Shown: in pieces, positions 12,811-23,476 of the stretch
How the letters are laid out: each line of letters starts with the position of its first letter
How positions within the stretch are numbered: the stretch's first letter is position 1
NCBI GenBank assembly: GCA_021464245.1
Contig: JADCRB010000016.1
Location: 1,436,348 to 1,500,347 of the forward strand
Length of the DNA stretch: 64,000 nucleotides
Direction of reading: 5' to 3'
DNA from: Carallia brachiata
Taxonomy: Eukaryota; Streptophyta; Magnoliopsida; Malpighiales; Rhizophoraceae
Program-made: the position numbers and the translations under genes
Notes under the pieces: generated by a model
The model's input: only the letters and a program-made list of their open reading frames with translations
Database searches by the model: none
What the model was told of the DNA's origin: nothing

Positions 12811-13407
12811 TTAGTCTCTCCTTTTGGCCCCATCATGTCCTGAATTTTAATATTAGAGACGTCAAACGAATTGAGTTGGGTTGATTTAAGTTGATCATTT
12901 TAGATTTAGATCGTTTCGAGTCTTGTTATTTATAGGTTACATTCAATTGGTCTTCGAGTTATTTGAATTCAGGTCATTTACAAGTTGATATGTTAGTTTT
13001 TTAAAAAATAATATTTCTTCACTAATTTTTTATTTTATTATAAATTAGAATATACAAATTATATTATTATTTATTCACATTATATATAGATAAAATCGCA
13101 AATTATTGCCGTTATTTATATATACATATTATATATTACGGAAAAGATCGAAGTACCAAGGTTGGTATCTGATATTTATACTAATTAATATTATTTTTTT
13201 TCCAAAAATTAAAAAGTTTTTTTGAAGAAATTTTTTTATTATAAATCATTTGAAATCTACATTTTAGATTTTAAAGTAACACTCATTCATATTCAAGTTT
13301 TAGTTTTGAAAAAAATAATTTATAATATAATATTACGCTCGGTATATGTACCCAAGATTTCTGTATATATTATTATATTAAAATATGTGTATATTTATGT
13401 TAGTTAT

Positions 13408-13410
<3 letters not shown>

Positions 13411-13442
<32 letters not shown>
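13411..13442. repeat. (AT)16 microsatellite
   Basis: Perfect AT run in intergenic DNA. Confidence 0.9.
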
Positions 13443-13447
<5 letters not shown>

Positions 13448-14378
13448 AATGTTAATATAAAATAATTAAAATTTATATTAAAAAGAGTGTCCAGTGTATG
13501 AGAATTTCATATTTATATAGTATAAGGAAATATTAGATATATGCAGCCTTATTCTTATTTTTACAAAGAGACTGATTTCATAACTTAAAATCTATGACTC
13601 ATAGGTTATAATGGAGTAACATTTTTGCTACATTAAATCTTGCTCTTCAAAATAATTAAATAAATAAACATATCTATATATATAATAAAAATTTTATAAA
13701 TCAGATATACATGTTTATATAATATATAAAAATAAAGTAGTAAGTACAAATATAAGAAAATGTTAAACAATAAATTGGATTTTTTTTTTAAAATTCAATT
13801 GGAAAAAAGAAAGTCATTTTTTTAGGTTAGGTTTAGACGATTTAGGTTCAGGTCACTTTAAATTTGCATCAATTGAGTCAGGTTACTTTTTAAATTAGTG
13901 TGTCGGGTTCAAGTTAAGTTTTTTCACTTGATTTGGTCCTTGTTAGTGATAACTTGGGGGAAGATCATAAGTTTGAGTCATAAACAAAGCTAATTAACTA
14001 TAAATAAATAAACACACAATGAAAAGTTGATGTATGATTTCTTTTTATTTTTCATCTTTAGGCACATTGAAAATTTGGATTATTAGAGTTTTATATTAAA
14101 AGCCACTTGCAAATCGAGAATTATGTAAAAGAAATATAATATAGAGTAGAATAAAATAAATATAACTCTTAAGTTCAAATCTCAGAGTGCCGGACAATTT
14201 GAAGCAAAAACGTAAAAATTGTGAAATCACAATAAATTTCAGATCACATTCGATCGAGAGATTTTGTTTTGTTTCTTTTTTCTTTTAAACAAAAAGAGAT
14301 TTTTTTTTAAAGCAAAAAATTTGTGGGACGTTAGTGGAAATTTCCAACTAACAAAACTTGGATTGTACTTCATTCCCC

Positions 14379-14380
<2 letters not shown>

Positions 14381-14411
<31 letters not shown>
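14381..14411. repeat. (TTA)n microsatellite
   Basis: About ten TTA units in intergenic DNA, followed by a long T run near 14448-14461. Confidence 0.9.
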
Positions 14412-14412
<1 letters not shown>

Positions 14413-15211
14413 AAAATCTGAGTCGAAACTCTTATCAATCTATTTGTTTTTTTTTTTTTTTGTGAAATAACCACAACCCTGTAAAGATAAAAAGATTTTT
14501 TTTATTCATAAAAATCCGTTGAAAAAGAATCCAAAAATCAAGAAAATTTATTATTTATTTTCTGATTTATCATTGATTTTTTAAACTAATTTCTCATTTA
14601 TCCAGCTAATATATTTTTTTTCACAAAATTTTCTCTTATAACTTCCTTTTTTTTTTTTCTTATTATTTTCTTTCTCACACATTTTTCATCTATTCAAACT
14701 ACTTTCTCTTCCCACAATTTTCATTTTCTTCAATTTCCCACAATCCAAACACATCATAAGAGACTACAAATACATTAAATTAACAACACTGACTGATTTA
14801 GAGCCCAACAGCAAGGGTTAAAAAATTGAGCCTTGAAATCAATGACTTAGATTCACTGCCACCAGATAACACATTCACCATTACAATCCCCAAGCACAGC
14901 ACTACAGAAAATGAGCAGGTGTGACATATTTAACCAAAAGTTCATAATACAATTGAGCATCTGCATACGGACTATAAGTCTGTACAGATTTTATAAATAC
15001 AAAGCCAACAAACAAATGATTTTTAGACAGGTTGGGCGTATATCTGCAAATAAATGTACAAAGTACATACCCAAAATAAACACCTTAGCAGAAAAAAAAA
15101 TCTGGGCAGTTCTGCGAATGATTGTCCATCCATCTCTCTCAGCACTTAACCGATTCTTTAATTTACATATCTAATTTAATTCTCGGGGTAAGATCACCAC
15201 AACATTATAGA

Positions 15212-17485
15212 TCATTCCTTTTCTGCAGACAGCGCTTCAGATTTGCAAATGGGGCAGACATTTTTCAGGCGCAGCCAATTCTTCAAGCATTCCGCATGAT
15301 ACTCATGTCCGCAATCAAGGATTCCAATCTTCTCTTGCGACTTGTAGTCATCCTGAAAAGTGCCAAGGATCATAAGCAATGCCATATAGTGGCCGTGGCT
15401 GTGGAACTTACGGGTTTTTAATTCGATGAACAGTAACAGAGGTCGGGATGCTAAAAATGAGAATTCCAAAAAATGAAAAAGTTAGCTCCCTCCTCCCGCA
15501 ATACCTGGCATATAATGCAAGAATCAGGTTCCTGATCCAAAGAAGCTGGCTCTTCGAGATTGATTAACGTTGGATATGATAAATAAGTTCTCATCTTTAG
15601 TTGGCTGCTGATGGCTTCCTCTGACAATCCAGTACTAACATTGCCAATCCGCTCCCCTAGTGCAAGAAGCTCCTGCATTTAAAACTCACATATTGCAGCA
15701 TACACAAAAGGCTCTCCCTTTTTTAATATCAGATACCCAAACCAATTCTATTTTTAACGTTATACTAGAGATCCTACATGCACATGTAACTGCATACATC
15801 TACAACCTTACACATATAATATTGAAGATTCAAGATATGCAAGTATCTCAGACTTACCTCATAAGACATATCCTCTATATCCAAGCGCATATCAAGGTGA
15901 TGGTCAACATAATTTTCTACTTCAAAATATTCAGGCAATTCTAGTACTGCTACACCCTATACAAATCAGTTGGAAGATATTAGCAACTGGTAGAAAGAAG
16001 GAAGATACACTTACATTAGTATCATGTTTGCCCAATATGGGCATCCTTTTCATAAATCAATACAAACAAAAGAACAATTACTTGTAGGGCAACAAAAAGC
16101 AAAAGAAATTGCAGAAATCAAGTCAGGTCTTACATCAGCTGGCATAACTCTCATTGAAGGAAAGTTGTGATGTCTGAGAGTTGTTTCTGTTGGGCCTCCC
16201 TCGTGACCAGGCCTGTATATCCTAAGGCCAGCTGGTTGAATAGATCCTGGATGCCTAAACCCTGAATCTAAACCATCTTGAGAGCATTCACAATGCCATG
16301 TGACTGTGAAGGATAGCTTGCAGGAACTCTAAATGAAGATGCTGACACTTGAGGTTGGTAGCCATGGTGAGGGAGGTTGACAGTAGTAGGGTGCAAAAAA
16401 CTTGGTTTACTCCTGTTACCACCCGGGTTCATGATACACCTGTGAACCCACGTTCCCCGTCTCCATAGAAACTCCATTGGCATTATTTCCTACAAGAAAA
16501 TAAAAGGTAGAAAGTTCATACAACTTGTTCCAATAAGATGTAAAGTTATTTAGGTCAACTAGATTTAGGCTCTTGGACAATAAGAACTAAAAAAGCATAC
16601 AAAGAGGGTAAAAGAGTAAAAATCTAAAGACAAGCAAACTACCATGCATATAAGGAATGGCAGGGCTCTGAGTCCACAGTGAGGGACCTGCATCAGTAGA
16701 GCCATCGCTGAACTGTTGATCTACCCACAGAAAGCCAGTTTGCTGAAAGGGCTGGCCCTGGCCCATATAGCTGCCTTGAAAAAAATGGTTTTGAACATGC
16801 ATTTGAACAGAATCTAGACCACTAGTTCCTAATCTGTTCCTCACACTCCTATGAGGTCCAACTTCCCTGATTGATGGCAAACTGTTCCCCCTGTACTGTG
16901 GCATAGGGAAAGTTGTAGAATCCACTAGAGAAACCCCATCGGAATTCCTAGTATTCAAAGGAGCAACTGAAGAGTTGACACTTGAAAAGGCGTTGTAATA
17001 CTGGAAATTCCCTTGGCAAGCATCGGCATTTTTCTCTTGTATGTGCCTCTGGCATTGTCCATTAAGTCCCCATTTGCTCTATATTCGGCTGAAACTCTGA
17101 CAACTCCATGATTGCTAGAAGATGGTAACTGATCACAGGACTGGTGACTCAAAGGAATGCCAGAAGAAGGGGCCAAGTAAGGTACACAGAAATTTGGAGC
17201 ACCAGGAATGCCTAAATCAATGCTTGGAGGATGATGATGATGCTGAACACCATGGTATTGTGGCATGCCATAGAAAATAGCACCATCATAATGTTCTGTT
17301 TGATGATGGGCATCAAGACTGGTCATATTCCCTGAAGTTGTTACCATTGTCTGGACATCAGGTTGTGCGAAATTGGTTAAGCCCCCTTTATAAATGCAAG
17401 GCTCAGGTTGTACATAACCCCGCCCATGCTGATCCAGTTCCAAATCCATCATCTGACTAGTATATAAAAAGTTTCTTTGTCCCAT
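15212..17485 (-). CDS. RING-H2 E3 ubiquitin-protein ligase (TEAR/MBR/HIP1/RHG1A group), with frame lesions
   Basis: An E3 ligase that would bind an E2 through a C-terminal RING-H2 domain. Coding exons on the minus strand: 17485-16643, 16489-16134, 15956-15858, 15672-15505 and 15352-15212, all with GT-AG borders. The start MGQRNFLYTSQMMDLELDQH and the later YFEVENYVDHHLDMRLDIED and LLALGERIGNVSTGL blocks are typical of this plant family. The RING is split across the last two exons: CIIC at the end of one, then CGHEYHAECLKNWL and CPIC in the last, giving a complete C3H2C3 ligand set. The middle is Q/H/P-rich and probably disordered. Three frame lesions lie at 17029-17033 (an A5 run in the coding strand, one base short), about 16415-16431 (one extra base) and about 16271-16290 (one base short). 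Corrected length would be about 535 residues. The Arabidopsis counterpart may be TEAR1 (At1g53190), from memory. Confidence 0.8.
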
Positions 17486-20340
17486 TGCTCAAGTTATCCC
17501 TGCAAATCGAAGATATTCAGTAATATAAGTTATAACTGCAAACTGAGACTGTGACAGTGCACCAATAAGAAAAAAGGTACAATGAAACAATTGATGATCT
17601 CAAGCACCACATCAGTGGGCGGGGGCCGGGGCATCAGAGATCACGCACATAGGTCCCAATACACAATTAATTTGTTGGGTAGGAGATGTAATGGAGTTGA
17701 AGAAGCAAGCATTAAAAAGAAATTGTCATCCCTCACCAAGAACAAATGAAAAATAAATAAATAAATAAATAAAAAGATGGACTGAACTTCAGCTTACAAA
17801 ATAGCTCCTCCAAAGGACAAGGATCCAGGTCAAAAGACAATATTATTTAGTGATGCCTCTAGAAGAATACAAATAAAGTGTTGAGGAGTCTGCATTATAT
17901 TTCTGCGTGAAAAAGGTCCAACCATTTAAAGTTTTACAAGGTATAAACTTCAAACCAAACATTGGCTTAAAGAAGGTAGGATATCGTCAAAAGTCTAGGT
18001 TTCAAAAAGCTATAAGTTTTCTATTTGCATACTTTAACATTTGATTTTTGATAATCAGATATCCAAAAATTGTTTTAGATCAAAAATCATTAATAGTTTG
18101 ATCTTTATTCACAGGATCCAAAAAACCAGCCCCCAGAAAGCCAAGGGACCATAACTCGTATGCTAGCAAATTGAACCCATCAACCTAAAAATACTATCAA
18201 ATTTCAAGGAATTCAATCAAGATTCAACATTATTTTTATTCCTAACAACCTCTATGCAAAACTTAAAACTGTCAAGTGATTTTACACCAATTGTTCCCAT
18301 ATGGGAACAAAGGCCTTTGAATGGTGCTAGGTCATGTTACCATTCAACATACCATGATAGCACCTATAGACATCCAAAACCTTGATTTTCTCCCCTTCAA
18401 GGGATCTTCAAACGTGTTCAAGTTTACTACTGTATCTAAACCATTGGTCCATAAAATATCCGCCTAAAGTTTGCACAAATATTATTTCCACTATTCCGCA
18501 TGACTATGATACTTAATTCAACTTCGCCTAGTGTCCAATATCATGATGTAATACAAACTGATATGAGGTAACCAACAGACTTTGAATTGTAAAGCACATG
18601 CAACAATTATAAGCCATTATCATGAAAAGGAAAAACTATGTTCTAGGAACCAGGAACAAAATTCACTAGGGAAAGGAGAAACTAATAGAAAGAGAAATGC
18701 GAAAGAAATATGTCCAGCATCCCATTTATGGTTAAAATTGTCAACCAGCAATAGATTTTAACTTTAAAGCAAGACTGGTCCAGTCTCATAAGTTGGATTA
18801 TTCTATTATCCAATATTCTAAATAACGCAAATATTTAACTAGTATTCTATGTCCAAGACATTATGATGCTATCACAGCTAATTGTCTTCATTCACCAATA
18901 ATTTAACATCTAATTTAGCTGAAAAAATATAAATCCCAAACACATTCATTCACCAAGAGAATTAAATACCATTCCACATAAAAATATAGAAATTTCTATT
19001 TTGTAACACATCAGAACATTTCCAACAGGTCACCTTTCAATTTTTCGCATAATCCAATTATGTTGCAATGAAATCACAGAGATTGTCTCCAATTTGCCAA
19101 ACTAGTTATTATTAAAGAACAGAAAAGAAGCTTCGAAACAATCTTAGAATATCAGTCCCCATTACAACTCAATTACTCTTTCTCAAGCTAAAACCCATAT
19201 GTTATAGACCACCTAATAAATCAGTAAATAACTAGCATTCATACAGTTATAACTTTTAAATACACGAAAACATTATAATTTTTCCATCAAAAAGATGCTT
19301 TGGCAGGTCAGCTGTATGTAATGTACTGGTTGGCTATAAATGCTTCATCTCTTTCCATACCATCTGCTGCCACTGTTTAGAAATTGCCCATCCTGATCAT
19401 ACAAGAACCAGATATAACCTACAACAAGAATGGATGACATGGGCAACCTAAGAACTATCTGTTACAAATCAAATCTAATCTTGCACCCAACAAAAAATCT
19501 TAACTTCTAAAAAGGAGATATCAAACAAGCATTCCAAAACCCATTAAGTCCTTTTATGAAAAAAGAAAACAAATGGGAAACAAAAAATTTTGAGAAAAAG
19601 ACTGAATCTTTACCTTGATAAATTATTACACCATCCACAGACCAAACAAAAAATTCTCTAAAAACCTCAAATAAAAACCCAAAAAAATAATACTTAGCAA
19701 GACAGCCATACACCCATTATGGAAACAATAAACTCGATTGTAACCAAAACCAAAAAAAACAAACAACACTAAAAAAAAAAAAAACAAACAATCCACTAAA
19801 TGCAGGAAATAAAGAAAAACACTAACTTGCACATGACTTGTTAACAAAGCTTCAAAATTCCCGTATGGTTAGGCCACAGAGAGAGGGATGGGGGGGAAGA
19901 GATAGGAGGCGGGGCGTAATGGTACCTCGAGAACATGAAACAATCCAGAGCTCTGAGTTTCCACCGAGATAGCTACAACATAACACCTGCAAAAAAAAAA
20001 AAAAAAAAACCCACAAATTGTTGATATCAATAACGACAATTAGAGAACAGAGATTAATAAAACGACCAGAAACTTAAATCACCTGCCTGGAACCCCAATA
20101 ATGCATAGCTTCAAGACAATACTAAACTTCAAAAAGAAAAAAGAAAAAAAAAAAAGAAAAAAAGAACAGAGAGAGTTACCCCTGATTGATGATGATGATG
20201 ATGACGATGAAGACGATGATTTTCAGAGGATCTCCAAATATATAACCGAAATTGCACAATTTTATGAGAGAGAAAGAGACGGAGTGAGAGAGGGAGAGAG
20301 AGACAGAGAGACCCTTTTGGCCTTTTGGCTCTACGGCACG
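17486..20340 (-). other. Spliced 5'UTR and promoter region of the RING E3 gene
   Basis: Reading leftward, a probable first exon (about 20330-20180) contains a CT-rich run (complement of 20263-20312) and an ATC/ATG-type triplet repeat (20187-20220). It ends at AGGG|GTAACT. A short second non-coding exon (19986-19926) follows a T-rich acceptor and ends CTCGAG|GTACCA. A long intron then runs to the acceptor TTTGCAG just before 17499, 14 bases upstream of the ATG. No coding signal is seen in this intron. The transcription start, near 20300-20340, is inferred. Confidence 0.55.
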
Positions 20341-20990
20341 AATATTTATTGTGGGGGTAACAACGGTTTCCTTCCTACGACTTTTTTTTTTTTTTGGGCA
20401 AATATATATTTCATCATTAAATGTATAATATTTCTTAATTTTATTCTATTTTTAAGTAAATAAAATTATTTATAATTTAATATTATAAAATTTATTTTTT
20501 ATTTTAAATCAGCTTCACTCATTATATAATATAAAATAATAAATAAATTATATCTATTATAAAAATGAATTAAATTAGATTTTTCCTACATATATTTTAT
20601 ATTTTTTCAGATATAAAAAGCTTTCAATCACCCATTGTCTTACCAATAGAAGGCTAGTAATAATTTGATACTTTTTTATTTGTATTGGTTTAAATTTAAA
20701 TTTTTTTATTTATAGCTACTTGCAAGAATTTAAAAGGATTTATATTGTAACACTGCAGACTCATTTACTTTAATAAGGTGTTTGTTAAAAAAATAATTTA
20801 CCAATAAAAAATAATTATTTATTTTTTATTGTTGTTATTTGTTTCATAAGAAATTGAATCTCATTCTCTTTTAACGAGATTCTTCATTTTAAAAGAATTT
20901 TAATTTTTTAATTCAATATATTAATAATTCTTATTTTTCTTTAAATTATCTAATTTTAACTTCTCAACTTCCTCTCTCCAATTTTTTTTA

Positions 20991-21456
20991 GCCCTTATTT
21001 AGGAGGAGGGAATATGGGTAAAATTTATACAAGTAGAATGAAATTGAGGTGAAAAGAAATAATATTTATTATTTGAAAGAGACAAAAAAATTACTTAAAA
21101 ATGGTGGCACCCAGGCCCACCAAAAGCAATTCCCTCCCAGCTATGGGGGGAATTGTGTGGAGGCCAGCTCTTTTTTTCTTTTTTTTTTTTTATTTTGGGT
21201 TTTTATGTTATTTTGTCTCTGTTGTATAATTTTTAACTAAATTTTTTAGGAATGAAATTGGTATTATAATATATAATTTTTTTTATTACTTTTCACTCAT
21301 TTCAAAATATAATATTTTTAATTTTCTTTCCTTACATTATATTCTCTAAAGCACAGAAAGGATGAACTGTGTTTCTCTCATTTAACATTTATTCTTTTTA
21401 CTTTCATTTCATTTTTCTCGTATTCTTCTTCCCTCATTTTTTTACGAAACGAAGGG
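20991..21456. mobile_element. MITE-like repeat, related to 38640-39224
   Basis: The core at 21100-21175 (GGTGGCACCCAGGCCCACC...GAATTGTGTGGAGG followed by a T-rich run) resembles the core at 38725-38820, and both sit inside GAGA-rich and T-rich arms. The ends CCCTTATTTAGG and, on the other strand, CCCTTCGTTTCG suggest short imperfect inverted repeats. There is no coding capacity. The borders and the superfamily are uncertain. Confidence 0.45.
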
Positions 21457-21572
21457 TGAAACACCAATGTCTCCCTCTTCTCCCTCTATCGCGCTCCTCT
21501 CTCTCCATTTTCTTTTTAATTTCTTAATTAATTTAATTTTTTATTTAAAAGAAGCATATTTGTTTAATATTT

Positions 21573-21815
21573 ATTTCTTGAACAACATAAAATCCATATT
21601 CTGTTTTTTGATTGGTTTGAATATCATACATCCACTTCTGAAGATTGGAAAAACGAATTTCCATATTTTGAATGGCCTGATGATATTTTACAAAAACTAA
21701 ATAATTTGTTTTTTAAAACCATCAATCTCATTTCTAAACAAAAAAACACTTCCAGTTTGGGAAGTAGAGGGAAAACAGATTCAGTCTGAAAACCTTCCTC
21801 CACGAAAATGCTCTT
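21573..21815 (+). mobile_element. Endogenous pararetrovirus fragment (coat region)
   Basis: About 240 bases closely match 23618-23870 and 31436-31680 in the two longer copies, in the same orientation. It covers a piece of the region between movement protein and zinc knuckle. The match breaks at about 21815, where an inverted viral segment begins. There is a short shared TTTAAA at the junction. It cannot code for a product. Confidence 0.85.
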
Positions 21816-22398
21816 TAAATACACACCAGGATCTGGGGAGGAGTAGATCTAAACAAATAACTTTTGAAAATGATAAAACAAGTAACGAATAAGCACAAAA
21901 GAAAACAGAATACAAGAAACAGATAGACACAAAATCAAAACATAGATCTAAAGTACTGGCGTTGTTTCACCTGAACTAGATCCTCGATCTCATAAGAGAT
22001 ACTCAGAATCCTTATGGTTCCGGTTTCCAGCCTATATACTTTAGAACATATAAAAAATAAAGAATAAATAGTAAATAAACATAAGAACAGAATAGGAAAT
22101 AAACAGAAGAGAATCAAAAGAGCATCCAACTCGGGAGGCAAAGCCTACCACATCTGGTGCTTTACATGAACAAAATATAGAAGAAACATAGTATAAACAA
22201 ATTTTTATTACATAAAAGGAGGTACAGGGTTTAAACAGAAAGGACCTTTACAAGAAGGAGAGGAACCTTTCTAGAGGACTGGAGGCTTCCAGGTTTTAGA
22301 AGAGAGAAGTGTTTAGAAAGAGTTTAGAGAGAGATTTACTAGAGAGAGGAAGTGGCTTCCAAGTTCTGCTTACAAATGAGGCAGAAGCATAGTTTTAT
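21816..22398 (-). mobile_element. Inverted pararetrovirus promoter/leader segment
   Basis: The reverse complement of this segment matches the 3' non-coding region of the full-length copy (29608-29924). It includes the TATAAAA box (complement at 22393-22399), the leader that begins with TGCTTCTGCCTCATTTG, the AATAAA signal (complement at 22204-22209) and the GGCTTTGCCTCCCGAGTTGG block. About 260 bases between that block and CTCCTCCCCAGATCCTGG are present here but missing from the direct copy. Any residual promoter activity would point leftward. Its right end abuts the start of the full-length copy exactly at the TATA box. Confidence 0.85.
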
Positions 22399-23476
22399 AG
22401 TAGTAAATCGTGAAGAAATGACTTATGAAAATTTTAAAAATATTGATAATTGGGAAATACCTCGTGTTAAACACAGTCAGATTTATCATCTATCTAAATC
22501 TATCTTTGCTAAATTCCCTTTTAAAACCGATCTCCACATTAAAACTGAACAGAGGGACATTCATCTTTCAGATTCATTAAAAGAAATTTCTCTTTTGACC
22601 CCTGAGTCTCTTAAACAGCATAAATCCAAAGGATTTGAATATATCCATATTGGACTTATTCAAGTTGCATTTCGACCCCTCACTCGTGAAGGATTAGACA
22701 CATCTATTCTTGCAGTCCTTAGGGATGCTAGACATACTCAATTCCAAGATTCTTTGCTTGGAACAGTTGAATCCACTTTAAACACTGGACCAATTTCTTT
22801 TGATTGTTATCCTGACTTGACTATTTCTCTTAATGATAAACATATTTTAAAAGCTGCAGTTTTGCAAATAAAAGCTCACAATTATCATATGCTTCCTGGT
22901 TCCATTCCAGTTGCATTGATGTTTCGTATACATTATAGACTCAAGGCATCTGCATTCACTCCCATTAAACATTTGCAGAAGTCTGTTAAAGGCAAAACCC
23001 TTCTGATACAAACAGATCTCACAAGGTCTAATGTCCAGATTCCTAAACCCATTCAATGGAAATATATCACTTTTCCTACAGAATGGACTTTACAAGGAGC
23101 TGCCCCACCAGCAGAATTACATCCTCCTGAGATAAACCCGGACTTAGTCCAGATTAAACAATTTAGTGATGGGAATGTTACTTTAAAATTTGATAGAATT
23201 CCTAGGTCTGTTAGTTCTAGGTTTTCTGATGATTCGTTCTCCACTATAAACATTGGCAATGTTTCACAGATTCCATCTGTCATCAACATTCCTGTTACTA
23301 AACCTAGGCATTCTACTTCAGATCTGCCTAATCCACGTTTTAAACATGCTAGTTATTCTTCTAGTATTCCTCATTCTGTCTATGAGATAGGTGAACCATC
23401 TAAACCAATAGAATCGGTTGTCCAGGATAGTCCTCCTTCTCAACCAACCTCTCCAACATATTCTGCTATCACATAA
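22399..23476 (+). pseudogene. Pararetrovirus movement protein domain (copy 1), 5' truncated
   Basis: Matches the 30K-type movement protein of Caulimoviridae, which in a virus would modify plasmodesmata. The conserved GFEYIHIGLIQVAFRPLT strand region and the following LDTSILAVLRDARH block are visible. The frame is open for about 360 codons. The first about 16 codons of the open frame (from 22352) come from the inverted leader, so the N-terminus is chimeric and the native start is missing. The frame ends at an in-frame TAA (23474-23476). Copy 2 is open at the corresponding place, so the stop is probably a post-integration change. The S/P/T-rich C-terminal part is probably a linker. Confidence 0.85.

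Larger units (their letters stand above)
12814..14900. other. Convergent intergenic DNA, no gene seen
   Basis: AT-rich DNA between two convergent genes. It contains an (AT)16 run at 13411-13442, a (TTA)n run at 14381-14411 and pyrimidine-rich stretches near 14640-14740. The last part before 14900 may be the distal 3'UTR of the RING gene. No protein domain is recognised in any frame. Confidence 0.45.

Noticed and set aside
16410..16450. A small intron to explain the first frame switch in RING exon 2
   Set aside because: The candidate GT...AG span is about 30 bases, too short to splice. A one-base indel is simpler.
22200..22398. Viral LTR, suggested by the repeat at 29608-29924
   Set aside because: The two segments are inverted, not direct. 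There is no TG...CA border, and the order of domains and lack of integrase fit a pararetrovirus, which has no LTRs.
22847..23289. Minus-strand open frames opposite the viral movement domain
   Set aside because: The plus strand carries clear 30K movement-protein similarity, and the same shadow frame recurs in copy 2.
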